33,736 nt of DNA, taken from JANNHP01 sp031404455. GTDB taxonomy: Bacteria; Planctomycetota; JAJSAM01; JAJVHW01. Each line of letters starts with the position of its first letter. Positions within the stretch are counted from its first letter, which is position 1. Location of the stretch: positions 1 through 33,736 of the forward strand of contig JANNHP010000007.1 of NCBI GenBank assembly GCA_031404455.1, in the 5' to 3' direction. Below, one piece after another: positions 10,436 through 18,519 of this stretch. The position numbers were made by a program, and so were the translations under genes. The notes under the pieces were generated by a model. It made no database searches. It saw only the letters and a list, made by a program, of their open reading frames with translations, and was not told the origin of the DNA.

Positions 10436-13228
10436 CTTCTCCGCCACCTGCACGAACCGCCCGCCGTTGCGCTCCGCCATGCCGCGGAGCATCACCACGT
10501 CCACGCCCTTCGTGCCGAAGCAGATCACGTGCGTGCGGATGCGGGCGTAGCGGTTGAGCGACGTGTACCACTCGAGGAGCGTGTCGGCGTCCGTGATCTC
10601 TCCCTGCGTCGGCATGCCGTCGGTCAGGAACGTGAGCGTGTCCGGCGTCGCGCGGAAGTCCTGCGAGTTCTCGGGACCCTCGTCGAGGTCGAGCGCGGCG
10701 CGCAGACCGCCGTAGTAGTTCGTCTCGCCGGCGGGCGGGAGCGATCGCAGCCAGCCCTCCGCCGCGGCCACGTTCCCGGCGGACGACGGCACGGGGTTCT
10801 TCTTGAAGAACGAGATGCGCGTGTTGAACACCACGATCGAGAAGTGCGAGCGCGGGTCGAGGGACTTCAGCGTGTGCGCGATCTCCTCCTTGCAGATGGC
10901 GAGCTTCGTGGCGCCCGCGTACTTCCTGGTGAGGGAGCCCGCGGCCGCCGGATCCGGCTCGAAGCGCGCGTCCATCGACAGCGACGTGTCGAGCACGAAC
11001 CCGATGCGGCTCGAGTAGATCTCGATGCCGTAGTACTTCGGCGCCTCGGCGTAACGCGAGGCGACCTCCTTCTTCGGCTCCTTCGGCTTGTCGGGCCGCT
11101 TCGGAAAGCCGCCCGGCGCGCCCGCCTTCGCGCGGTCCCACCACGTCCGCCAGTTGTCGGGCTTGACGCCGAGGTCGTCGCGGCAGATCTCCTTCAAGGC
11201 GTCGTGGATCTCCTCGCGGACGCGGCCGGACTCGGTCTCCATGCGTGTGATCAGCGGATCGACGGACTCCATGCTCCCGATCTTCGCGAGCGCCTGACTC
11301 GCCCCGACGCGGAGCTGCCACTGCGAGGACTCCAGCTTCTTGACGATGAGCGGCGCCGCGTTCACCCCGTCCTCGCCGAACGTGCCGAGGGCGTCCATGG
11401 CGGCGAGCTGCGTCTTCTCCGCGGGGTCCGACACGACCAGCTTGCGCAGCGCCGACATCGAGCTCGCGTCCTTCAGTTCGCCGCAGGCGATCGCCGCCTC
11501 GGCGCGTGCGAGCCAGTGCCGGTCCTCCGTCAGCATCGCGCGGAGCTTCTCCGCCGCGGGTTCGAGGTGCTGCTTCGCGCAGATGCGGGCGGCGTACGCG
11601 CGGACCATGCCCTCGGCGTGCGAGAGCCCGTAGCTCCAGATCCGCTCCTGGCACTGCGGCGACTGGATCTTCAGGAGCGAGACCATGACCGTCTCGCGGA
11701 CGAGCTCGCTGTCCTTCGCGACGAGATCGAGCAGCACGTTCACCGTCTTCGGATCGTCCACGGTCCCGAGCGCGCGGACGCGGGCCGCGAGCGACGCGAG
11801 ATCGGTCTCGCGCAGCAGCGCTCGGCGCTCGCGCGCGCTCGGCGAGTCGTTCTCGGCGAGATCGTCTTCGTCGATCTCGGGCGACATCGACCGGCGCCGT
11901 CCCGTCAGCCGCTTGCGCCAGCGCTCGTCGAAGATCTCCGGAGTGCACTGGAGATGCTGCATGAAGGCGTCGCGCACCTCCCGCTGACGGCGGATGTCGG
12001 CGAGCATCGCGACGAACGGCTCGCGCCACTCCGCGAGGCAGAGCTCGAGATAGCTCCACGCGCGCTTCTGGTCTTCCAGCGTGAGCTGGCCGATCGCGGT
12101 CTTCCCGAAGAGTTTCTCGATCGAGTCGAGCCGCGGGTCGCCGGCCATCTTCTCGCAGTCGTTCATCCAGCTCTTGCCGCTGCCGGAGATCGGCGTGCCC
12201 TCGTCGGCGCAGAAGGTCGCGTCGTCCTTGAAGCGCGGCTGGCAGCGCGAGAGCCAGTGGCCGGCGCCCTCGAAGAGCCATCGCGGCAGCGCGCGGTTCT
12301 GGCCGTCGCCCACGACCCACGTGGAGATCAGCGAGTGGCCGAGCATGTGGCGCATCGTGAAATGCAGGCCGTCGTCGGGGTCGTACTTCTGCCCGGAGCT
12401 GCAGAAGCCGTTCGCGCACATCCCGCCCGCCATCATGCCGCCGCCGCCGCCGCCATAGAGCTGGTTCGTCTTCGGCGAGCCCATGTACGCCGCCTGGATC
12501 GTTCCCGCGTCGCGCTCCTTCTCGGGGAGGAAGATGGCGACCGGCTTCGTGAGGACGAACTGGTTCCCGAAGCGCTGGACGAACTCCTTCCGCGCGGTCT
12601 CGGCCCGCTCGAGCATGAGGTGCGCGTACTCGTGCGCCGAGTACGCGCGGTAGCCGCCCTTCATCTTGACCTTCACGCCGGAGAGGTTCGTCACGACGTA
12701 GAAGTGGCCGTTGTAGGCGACGACGAGCCCGTCGGGCTTCTTGAAGAGCTGCCTCTCCGCTTCGAGCCGCTTGAGCACGGTCTCCTTCGCCGGGCGTCCG
12801 GCGTAGTCGTTCGCGATCGGGTTCGACGTGCCCGTCTCGCAGTCCGGGCAGTTCGCGTGCGCGGCGAAGGGGCAGCACTTGTCGTTCACCACGCACTCGC
12901 TGCAGGCGATCCGCCAGGCCGCGCAGTGGCGCTTCAGGTAGCACTCCATCCGGCCGCTCTGGAAGCACTGCTGGTTCATCCCGTCGGGGACGGTCGCGCC
13001 GTCGTGCTGCGAGACCTCGCGGCACTTGTCGCAGAAGCACGGGTCGCCCGAGACGCCGCCGGGCGCGCGGAGCCAGTGCTGGCACGCGCCGTAGCCCTCC
13101 CTGCAGTCGCAGACGACCTCGGCGTCCGATTCCTCTCCCGCGACCGCGGGGGCGGGGCGCGCGGTGCCGAGCAGGACGAGCAGGACGAGCAGGAGGCAGG
13201 CGAGGAGCGGCCGGAGCAGACGCTTCAT
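10427..13228 (-). CDS. Exported Cys-rich / degenerate peptidase / HEAT / VWA fusion protein
   Basis: The 933-residue protein begins MKRLLRPLLACLLLVLLVLL, a clear signal peptide. Residues 40-130 hold 15 cysteines (CDC, CFCDKC, DKCC, CPDC), likely disulfides or a metal site. Next comes a gluzincin-like domain with FTMRHMLGHSL (His294, His298) and RWLFEGAGHW (Glu320). The catalytic Glu of HExxH is replaced by Met295, so zinc may still bind but peptide hydrolysis is doubtful. Residues about 470-690 are HEAT-type repeats. The last about 200 residues form a von Willebrand A domain with a full MIDAS: DTSLS from Asp747, Thr in GETNYYGG and Asp in LTDGMPT. This suggests a metal-dependent protein-binding surface outside the cytoplasm. 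No Shine-Dalgarno is seen, and CATAGT 6 bases before the ATG suggests a leaderless mRNA. Confidence 0.9.
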   Translation of the reverse strand: MKRLLRPLLACLLLVLLVLLGTARPAPAVAGEESDAEVVCDCREGYGACQHWLRAPGGVSGDPCFCDKCREVSQHDGATVPDGMNQQCFQSGRMECYLKRHCAAWRIACSECVVNDKCCPFAAHANCPDCETGTSNPIANDYAGRPAKETVLKRLEAERQLFKKPDGLVVAYNGHFYVVTNLSGVKVKMKGGYRAYSAHEYAHLMLERAETARKEFVQRFGNQFVLTKPVAIFLPEKERDAGTIQAAYMGSPKTNQLYGGGGGGMMAGGMCANGFCSSGQKYDPDDGLHFTMRHMLGHSLISTWVVGDGQNRALPRWLFEGAGHWLSRCQPRFKDDATFCADEGTPISGSGKSWMNDCEKMAGDPRLDSIEKLFGKTAIGQLTLEDQKRAWSYLELCLAEWREPFVAMLADIRRQREVRDAFMQHLQCTPEIFDERWRKRLTGRRRSMSPEIDEDDLAENDSPSARERRALLRETDLASLAARVRALGTVDDPKTVNVLLDLVAKDSELVRETVMVSLLKIQSPQCQERIWSYGLSHAEGMVRAYAARICAKQHLEPAAEKLRAMLTEDRHWLARAEAAIACGELKDASSMSALRKLVVSDPAEKTQLAAMDALGTFGEDGVNAAPLIVKKLESSQWQLRVGASQALAKIGSMESVDPLITRMETESGRVREEIHDALKEICRDDLGVKPDNWRTWWDRAKAGAPGGFPKRPDKPKEPKKEVASRYAEAPKYYGIEIYSSRIGFVLDTSLSMDARFEPDPAAAGSLTRKYAGATKLAICKEEIAHTLKSLDPRSHFSIVVFNTRISFFKKNPVPSSAGNVAAAEGWLRSLPPAGETNYYGGLRAALDLDEGPENSQDFRATPDTLTFLTDGMPTQGEITDADTLLEWYTSLNRYARIRTHVICFGTKGVDVVMLRGMAERNGGRFVQVAEKEF

Positions 13229-13234
13229 CGGCCC

Positions 13235-13240
13235 ACTATG
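13235..13240 (-). promoter_or_regulatory. Candidate -10 box for a leaderless HEAT-VWA transcript
   Basis: CATAGT on the reverse strand lies 6 bases before the ATG at 13228, so transcription would begin at or beside the start codon. The remaining spacer up to 13555 holds nothing I can identify. Confidence 0.4.
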
Positions 13241-13555
13241 GGCGCGACCGCGGCTCGCGTCAACCGAAGCGCTGCGAGCGGGCTCGCGAAACGCCGGCGT
13301 CGCCGATCGAGGAACCGCATCGGCGCGAGGGGGAGAGGAACCGCGGGTCGAGTTGTCGGCGCGCGACGGATGGGATGCGTGCGCAGCGTCGTCTTGACGG
13401 GTGGGAGGGAGGTTGGGACCCGACTCGCGCCCGCGGTTTCATCCCCCTCTACGGACGCCGGCGCGGCGGCACGAAGGCGCTTCTCGCGGCGCCGGGCGCC
13501 GAGGCTCGGTGCCGGCCGAATTCACCGACCGGCTCCACGAAACGGCACGCGCCGC
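13241..13555. other. Divergent spacer with no recognised gene
   Basis: This GC-rich stretch separates the HEAT-VWA and di-heme peroxidase genes. Open frames exist on both strands, including an in-frame extension of the peroxidase, but none has a start with a good RBS. No convincing repeat, RNA or operator is visible. Confidence 0.5.
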
Positions 13556-13561
13556 TATGCT
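13556..13561 (+). promoter_or_regulatory. Candidate -10 box of the di-heme peroxidase gene
   Basis: TATGCT lies 43 bases before the ATG at 13605, and GAGGAGG sits just before that ATG. Together they support starting the protein at 13605 rather than upstream. Confidence 0.4.
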
Positions 13562-13604
13562 GCGCAGCGCGCGCGGTTGGTACGGGACTTCGAGGAGGCG
13601 GCCG

Positions 13605-16184
13605 ATGTGGGATGGGACCAAGTTCGCGCGTCGCTTGGCATTGCCGTTGTTCGCCGGGAGCGTCGCCGTCGCAATGGCGGCCGAATCGCTCGGTCCGGTG
13701 CCCGCGCCCCCCGAGAACCCGCCGACGGAGGCGAAGCGGGTGCTCGGGAAGATGCTCTTCTTCGAGGAGCAGCTCTCCTCCGACGACTCGGTCGCCTGTG
13801 CCACTTGTCATCTGATGACGAGCGCGGGCACGGATCCGCGCCGCGGCAGGAACCCCGGCAGCAACTCGGTGTTCGGCGATCTCGGCGACGTCATGGGCTC
13901 TCCCGGCGTCGAGCCGATGGCCGAGGACGGCACGTTCCGTCCGGCGCCGCACTTCGGCGCCTCCGTGCAGGTGACGCCGCGCACCGCGCCGTCGCCGTTC
14001 GCCGCCATGTACCAGAAGGAGATCCTCTGGGACGGCCGCGCGGGTTCGACGTTCACGGATACCGTGACCGGGCAGGTCGTCATCGCCTCGGGCGGTGCCC
14101 TCGAGAGCCAGGCGCTGCTCCCGCTCACGAACGAAGTGGAGATGGGCCACGCGGGCCGCGACCTCGCGCAGGTGACGGCGAAGCTCGCGGCGTCGCGCCC
14201 CTTGGCGCTCGCCTCGGACCTCCCGCCCGACGTCGCTCTCGCGCTGTCGAACGATCCCGGCTACCCGGAGCTTTTCCGCCGCGCGTTCGGCGACCCGGCG
14301 ATCACGCCTGTGAGGATCGCGATGGCGATCGCCACGTACGAGCGGACGCTCGCGGCCGCCGAGACGCAGTACGACCGCTACGCCGCGGGCGCAGAGAGCG
14401 CCCTCACGCCGCAGCAGATCCGCGGGCTCCAGGCGCTGACCACGTCGAAGTGCACGACCTGCCACGTGCCGCCGCTCTTCACCGACGGCACGTTCCGCGC
14501 GACCGGCGTCAGGAGCCCGTCCGAGGACAAGGGGCGCGCGGTGGCGACGTCGAACAACGCCGACCGCGGCAAGTTCAAGGTGCCGACGCTCCGCAACGTG
14601 GCGCTGAAGGAGAGCTTCTTCCACGACGGTCAGCGCACCGAGCTCGGCCAGGCGATCGACTTCTACGCGGTCGAGGACGGTCCGATCGTGGACGGCGTGC
14701 GCCAGTACGGCTCGCCGTCGGGCGGACACTCGGCCGTCGTCCCGTCGGACCAGTTCGTGGACAACCAGGACCCGGTGATGCCGACGATCCGCGTGTCGCC
14801 CGAGAACGCGCTCGACATCGCCGAGTTCCTCACGAACGCGCTCGTCGATCCGCGCGTCGCCTCGGGTGCGTTCCCGTTCGACTCGCCCACGCTCGGGTCG
14901 CAGCGGTCCGGGTCGAGGCCGATCGTCCACGAAGCGCTCTCGGCCACGGGCGCCGCCGCGCCGGCGATCGCGATCCACACGCCGGCGTTCGCGGGCAACG
15001 CAGAGTTCACGGTGTCCGTGACCGGCGGGCCCGTCGGCGCCACGGCGCGCCTCGTCTCGTGGGAGACGCCCTCCGCGGACGGCGCCGTCCGCGTCTCCGA
15101 CCCGGTCGTCCTCGCGTCCGTCAACGGAGTCACGTTCGCCAACGCGAGCTTCCCGCTCTCGTCCGCGAAGCCAGGGACGCGACTCCAGTTCGCGTGGCGG
15201 GTGGAGGACATCGAGTCGCCCGGCGGCGCGACGGTCACCCCGACGGCGAGCGTCGTCGTGTTCGAGCAGCGGGCGAAGTACGTGAGCGGCGTTCCGCTCG
15301 TCACCCCCGCGGCGCTGACGGTGGATGACGGCGACGCCTACGTCGAGTCCGCGCGCTTCTCGGCGGACTACCGCAGAGACTTCCGCGACCCTGCGCGGGA
15401 CCGGTTCGCCCTCCTCGCGTGGCTCGGCACGCCGTCCGCGGGCGCCGACCTCGCGTCGGGGTCGGTCTCCGTCACGGTCGGCGGCGCCGAGGTGCTCCCG
15501 CCCACGGCGCTCGGCGGCGACGGACGCATCACGGGTCCCGGGGTCACCGGGTCCTACGACCGCGTCACCGGACGGCTCCAGCTCTCGCTGCGCGATCTCG
15601 ATCTGCGCGACGCAATCGTCACCCCGTACTCGGTGCCCGTCCGTTTCGAGATCGCGGGCCTCGGACTCGCGAGTCCCGTCGCGACGACGACGATCACGTT
15701 CGACGCGAAGATCGCCTCGTCGGGGCCGACGTCGGGACGTTTCGCCCAGCGCGCGTCGGGGACCGGCAACGGCGTCTTCCACGTCACCGCCGCGACGGCG
15801 AAGCAGGACGCCGAGGGCCGCGCGCGCGTCCGCATCTCCGCGGTCCTCGACGCGCCGGAGACGATGGCGGCGTGGGTGCCCGGCTCGGTGACGTTGTCGC
15901 TCGGCGCCGGCCCCGGCTATCGCATCGCGGAGAACGAGCTCGGGATCTCGCGCGGCGGCACGACGTACAGCGCGCCGCCCGCGGGCGGCCTGCGCAAGCT
16001 CCGCGTCGACGTCGTTCGGCGTGCGTTCGCGTTCGACGCGACGGTGGACCTGCCGGAGATCTCCGCCGCGGGGCCCGGCTCGCGCGTGCGCGTGCCCGTC
16101 ACGCTCGTCCTCAGTCCGGCCGGGACGTCGTCCACGGTCACGTTCACGACGACCGCGACGGTGGCGGTGACCGGCAGGCGGTAG
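13605..16184 (+). CDS. MauG/cytochrome c peroxidase-family di-heme protein with long beta-rich tail
   Basis: The start at 13605 has GAGGAGG upstream and gives a signal peptide (MWDGTKFARRLALPLFAGSV, cleavage near AMAA). The 859-residue protein has two c-type heme sites: CATCH (Cys65, Cys68, His69) and CTTCH (Cys283, Cys286, His287). Family signatures include KMLFFEEQLSSDDSVAC, the EMGHAG segment (Met180), and VPTLRNVALKESFFHDG. Members reduce H2O2 or oxidise protein or small substrates in the periplasm. Usual length is 320-450 residues. Here about 400 extra residues follow, made of beta-rich Ig-like segments with no cysteine-heme motif, perhaps an adhesion or partner-binding part. The gene is flanked downstream by two strong hairpins, so it is probably a single-gene transcript. 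Confidence 0.9.
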   Translation: MWDGTKFARRLALPLFAGSVAVAMAAESLGPVPAPPENPPTEAKRVLGKMLFFEEQLSSDDSVACATCHLMTSAGTDPRRGRNPGSNSVFGDLGDVMGSPGVEPMAEDGTFRPAPHFGASVQVTPRTAPSPFAAMYQKEILWDGRAGSTFTDTVTGQVVIASGGALESQALLPLTNEVEMGHAGRDLAQVTAKLAASRPLALASDLPPDVALALSNDPGYPELFRRAFGDPAITPVRIAMAIATYERTLAAAETQYDRYAAGAESALTPQQIRGLQALTTSKCTTCHVPPLFTDGTFRATGVRSPSEDKGRAVATSNNADRGKFKVPTLRNVALKESFFHDGQRTELGQAIDFYAVEDGPIVDGVRQYGSPSGGHSAVVPSDQFVDNQDPVMPTIRVSPENALDIAEFLTNALVDPRVASGAFPFDSPTLGSQRSGSRPIVHEALSATGAAAPAIAIHTPAFAGNAEFTVSVTGGPVGATARLVSWETPSADGAVRVSDPVVLASVNGVTFANASFPLSSAKPGTRLQFAWRVEDIESPGGATVTPTASVVVFEQRAKYVSGVPLVTPAALTVDDGDAYVESARFSADYRRDFRDPARDRFALLAWLGTPSAGADLASGSVSVTVGGAEVLPPTALGGDGRITGPGVTGSYDRVTGRLQLSLRDLDLRDAIVTPYSVPVRFEIAGLGLASPVATTTITFDAKIASSGPTSGRFAQRASGTGNGVFHVTAATAKQDAEGRARVRISAVLDAPETMAAWVPGSVTLSLGAGPGYRIAENELGISRGGTTYSAPPAGGLRKLRVDVVRRAFAFDATVDLPEISAAGPGSRVRVPVTLVLSPAGTSSTVTFTTTATVAVTGRR

Positions 16185-16192
16185 CCGCGGAC

Positions 16193-16217
16193 CGGAGAGG
16201 CTCGCGCGTCCTCTCCG
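16193..16217 (+). terminator. 8-bp hairpin directly after the peroxidase gene
   Basis: CGGAGAGG (16193-16200) pairs perfectly with CCTCTCCG (16210-16217) around a 9-base loop, 8 bases after the stop at 16184. It is a good position for a terminator, but no U-tract follows. Confidence 0.45.
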
Positions 16218-16243
16218 AGGAGGAACGCGCAGCGAGGACTCGA

Positions 16244-16275
16244 GGCCGCCGCGTGCGCGTCCGAACGCGGCGGCC
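16244..16275 (+). terminator. 11-bp GC hairpin, second in tandem
   Basis: GGCCGCCGCGT (16244-16254) pairs perfectly with ACGCGGCGGCC (16265-16275). CTCG/CGAG extends the stem beyond one mismatch. It stands 26 bases after the first hairpin and may be a back-up terminator. Confidence 0.4.
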
Positions 16276-16481
16276 CGAGGGTCGTCTCCGGCGGGCGCGA
16301 GAGTGAGTCGTGCGTCCGCGGGCAGACCGGCAGCAAGGGTGAGCGTGCGAGGCACGTCGCCGCCGGCGCAGGCCACTTCGTCGTCGGCGCCGGTCGCGTC
16401 CCGATCAGGGTCGGGAGTCGCGCCCGCGCGTCCGGCGAGGTGGCGTTGCCGCAGGAAGATAGCCCCGCGCGACGCCGGCCG
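16276..16481. other. Spacer with no recognised gene
   Basis: Open frames run through this stretch on both strands, but they are arginine- and proline-rich and typical of random frames in GC-rich DNA. None has a convincing start. I see no RNA gene. Confidence 0.4.
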
Positions 16482-16541
16482 CCATGGGGCCGAACCCTAC
16501 CGGAACGGCGTCGCAGCGCGGGGTTGGGTTCGGCCCCATGG
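16482..16541. repeat. Perfect 16-bp inverted repeat upstream of a small gene
   Basis: CCATGGGGCCGAACCC (16482-16497) is exactly complementary to GGGTTCGGCCCCATGG (16526-16541). After one T-T mismatch the pairing continues for three more bases (ACC/GGT), leaving a 20-base loop. The right arm ends 20 bases before the candidate -10 at 16562, so it overlaps the -35 zone. It could be an operator, a terminator or a small mobile hairpin unit. Confidence 0.6.
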
Positions 16542-16561
16542 CGAGGGACCCGGGCGGTCTC

Positions 16562-16567
16562 CATAGT
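16562..16567 (+). promoter_or_regulatory. Candidate -10 box before the 93-residue gene
   Basis: CATAGT, the same hexamer as before the HEAT-VWA gene, lies 96 bases before the ATG at 16664 and shortly after the inverted repeat. No clear -35 is seen. Confidence 0.25.
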
Positions 16568-16663
16568 CCGTCTCCCGACGCCGGCTCGATCGCCACGACG
16601 GAGGGGAGAGGGCGCGGCGACGAGTTCGGGCCCGTCGGAGGGCCCTGCCGAGGAGCTGAGACC

Positions 16664-16945
16664 ATGGCGCGAGCGCCGGAGCCACCCGAGGAAGCCGCCC
16701 GCGTCGCGGACGCGGACAAGATTGCAGGCCCGCCGACGCAGAGCCTCGGCATCCGCGAGGCGCAGGCCGGCGGGACCTCCGCCGATCCGACGCGCCAGGT
16801 GCATCCCGACAGCGTTCCGCTCTCGGGCGCGCCGCAGCCGAGCCGCCGGGACCAGGTCATGCCCACCGCCGAGCCGGTGGTGCCGGAGATCGACGCGAAA
16901 TCGAAAGACGAGCGTGCGGCCGCGGCTGAGACGCACGTGAACTAG
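16664..16945 (+). CDS. Small disordered, proline/alanine-rich hydrophilic protein
   Basis: I chose ATG 16664 because GAGGAG sits upstream at a usable distance and the sequence changes there from arginine-rich noise to a balanced acidic composition. The 93-residue product (MARAPEPPEEAARVADADK... ending ETHVN) has no signal peptide, membrane segment or cysteine, and many Pro, Ala, Asp and Glu residues, so it is probably disordered. I do not recognise a family. It ends 93 bases before the Crp/Fnr gene on the same strand with no promoter visible between them, so the two may be co-transcribed. A chance reading frame cannot be fully excluded. Confidence 0.55.
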   Translation: MARAPEPPEEAARVADADKIAGPPTQSLGIREAQAGGTSADPTRQVHPDSVPLSGAPQPSRRDQVMPTAEPVVPEIDAKSKDERAAAAETHVN

Positions 16946-17038
16946 CGGATGCTCGAGGCCGCCGGCGTGCGGCCGGGAAGTGCCGGCGGGGACGACCCGG
17001 CGGGCGCAGTTCTCCGGATGCTCGCAGGGGGGAATGTC

Positions 17039-17998
17039 ATGGGAGTCCTCTTCGACGCGCTGCGCAGCGTGGATTTCCTCGACGGCGCGAGCGCCGAGAT
17101 CGTCACGCGCTTCATGGTCCTAGGCCGGTCCGAGGACCACCTGAAGGGCCACGTGTTCTGGAGAGCCGGAGCCGAACCGCACGCGCTCGTCGTGGCGGTC
17201 ACGGGGGAGGCGAAGACGTCGACGTTCAGCTCCGAAGGGCGCGAGTTCATCGACCGGTTCGTCGGCACGGGCGAGTGCGTGGGGCTCATCGGCGCGCTCG
17301 ACGGGCTACCGCACGCGACCGACGCCCACGTCACGCGGACGGGGGAGTTCTTCACCATCTCGCGCGACGCCTTCGTGCGCTGCCTCGACGAGCATCCCGC
17401 CGTGCGCGCGAAGACGGCCGCGACGCTCGGCGCGGTCTATCGCCGCGTGATGATGGAGCGCGAGAGCGTCTCGCTGCGCCCCGTGCCGCAGCGCGTCGCG
17501 GAGTTCCTTCTGCGGCACGGGTGCGTCCGCGAGTCCAACGGCGCCCGCGTTCTCATCCACGCGACGCAGGCCGAGATCGCCGCGCGCCTCGGGACCGTGC
17601 GGGAGGTCGTGTCGCGCATCCTCACGGATTTCAGGCAGCGCGGACTCTTGGCGCGCGACGCGGCCGACGGCATCCTCATTCCCGACTGGGAGGGCCTCGC
17701 GGCGGAGGCCGACGCGGGGTGCGGTGCCGCGACCGCGGGTCGCGCGCCCGCGCCGACCCACGCGGCCCGGACGCGGCGGTACTTCCTCCCCATGGCCGAA
17801 CGCCGCCGTCGACGCGAGCCCGCGGAGGACGCGGCACCGTGCCGCGAACGCCTCGGCGACCTCACCCTCTGCTGCGCGCGCGGGTGCCCGGTGGCGATCG
17901 AGGACCGCGCCGCGCGGCGGCACGAGACGATCCGCCGGTGGCGGGTCGCTTCCGCGGCGCGCCGGGTCGCTCCCGCCGCGTTGCTCCAGCGCGTCTGA
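17039..17998 (+). CDS. Crp/Fnr-family transcription regulator with C-terminal extension
   Basis: The start at ATG 17039 follows AGGGGGGA and gives MGVLFDALRSVDFLDGASAE, the usual opening of the family. Residues about 10-120 form the cyclic-nucleotide-type beta roll and 125-145 the dimer helix. The winged helix-turn-helix is clear at about 175-205 (ATQAEIAARLGTVREVVSRI followed by LTDFRQRGLL). No N-terminal Fnr-type cysteine cluster is present, so oxygen sensing through 4Fe-4S at the usual place is unlikely. The family normally ends near residue 225-230. This protein runs to 319, with a tail rich in Arg and Ala holding five cysteines (228, 268, 278, 279, 283). A Crp-like palindrome at 26053 is a possible target, which is inference. 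Confidence 0.88.
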   Translation: MGVLFDALRSVDFLDGASAEIVTRFMVLGRSEDHLKGHVFWRAGAEPHALVVAVTGEAKTSTFSSEGREFIDRFVGTGECVGLIGALDGLPHATDAHVTRTGEFFTISRDAFVRCLDEHPAVRAKTAATLGAVYRRVMMERESVSLRPVPQRVAEFLLRHGCVRESNGARVLIHATQAEIAARLGTVREVVSRILTDFRQRGLLARDAADGILIPDWEGLAAEADAGCGAATAGRAPAPTHAARTRRYFLPMAERRRRREPAEDAAPCRERLGDLTLCCARGCPVAIEDRAARRHETIRRWRVASAARRVAPAALLQRV

Positions 17999-18032
17999 CG
18001 GTTCGCATGACGGTTCGCCCGTCGCCCCGCGA

Positions 18033-18350
18033 CTACTTGAAGATGGCCTTCGGGTTCATCTTGAGGACGTACGTCTCCGGGTCCGTGGCGAACTCGTTGA
18101 TGCAGTCCTTGCTGCAGAACTGCATCTCGTAGCCGCGGTAGGCGATCACGTAGCGGCTCGCGGTCAGCTCCTTGCCCGTGACGACGCAGGTCTTCAGCGG
18201 GTAGCCCGACGTCGGCGGCATCTCCGCGTAGCTGATGTTCGGCCCCTGCGGGACCGGAGGCGGCAGCGGCTTCGCGGGCTCGGGCGCCGGCGAGCACGCG
18301 GCGAGAGCCGCAGCGACGAGACCGAAGGCGAGACACGAGAGGGTCCGCAT
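18033..18350 (-). CDS. YHS-domain lipoprotein, probable metal binder
   Basis: The 105-residue protein starts MRTLSCLAFGLVAAALAACS: a type II signal peptide with lipobox LAAC, so Cys19 is the likely lipidated residue. A proline-rich linker leads to a YHS-like domain. Its marks are Cys55 in KTCVVTGKEL, YRGYEMQFCSKDC (Cys79, Cys83), then FATDPETYV. YHS/TRASH domains bind transition metals such as copper through these cysteines, so a metal-sequestering role at the membrane is plausible. AAGGAGG precedes the ATG. It converges with the Crp/Fnr gene and diverges from the thioredoxin-like HEAT gene, sharing a 169-base spacer with a candidate promoter on each strand. Confidence 0.85.
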   Translation of the reverse strand: MRTLSCLAFGLVAAALAACSPAPEPAKPLPPPVPQGPNISYAEMPPTSGYPLKTCVVTGKELTASRYVIAYRGYEMQFCSKDCINEFATDPETYVLKMNPKAIFK

Positions 18351-18399
18351 CGACGATCCTCCTTCCTTGGCGAAGACGGCGTTCCGGCGAGCGGCGGCA

Positions 18400-18405
18400 A
18401 TGCTA
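18400..18405 (-). promoter_or_regulatory. Candidate -10 box of the YHS lipoprotein gene
   Basis: TAGCAT on the reverse strand lies 49 bases before the ATG at 18350, giving a leader of about 43 nt that contains the AAGGAGG site. Confidence 0.4.
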
Positions 18406-18483
18406 GCGCGGCCGCAGGGCCCGTCCCACTACGACGATCGTCCGAAAAGGGGCCGACGGCACGGCAGGACCGGCTCGCGCGTC

Positions 18484-18489
18484 TAACAT
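18484..18489 (+). promoter_or_regulatory. Candidate -10 box of the thioredoxin-like/HEAT gene
   Basis: TAACAT lies 30 bases before the ATG at 18520, with GGGAGGTGAT as the ribosome binding site in between. Confidence 0.4.
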
Positions 18490-18519
18490 CGGGACCGAGG
18501 TCACGGGAGGTGATGAGCC

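Noticed and set aside
13401..13604. In-frame upstream extension of the di-heme peroxidase
   Set aside because: The ATG at 13605 has GAGGAGG and begins a signal peptide, and a -10 box at 13556 lies inside the extension.
16185..16663. Possible structured RNA gene in the hairpin-rich spacer
   Set aside because: Three separate hairpins are real, but I see no conserved riboswitch or ncRNA core, and GC-rich DNA readily gives stems.
16405..16866. Leftward 153-codon frame over the spacer and the 93-residue gene
   Set aside because: Low-complexity Gly/Pro/Arg composition, no RBS, and it would cross the large inverted repeat and the candidate promoter.
17996..18018. Direct repeat of TGACGGTTCGC (two copies) at the end of the Crp/Fnr gene
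   Set aside because: Only two copies of 11 bases in a short convergent gap; no attachment-site or mobile-element context.
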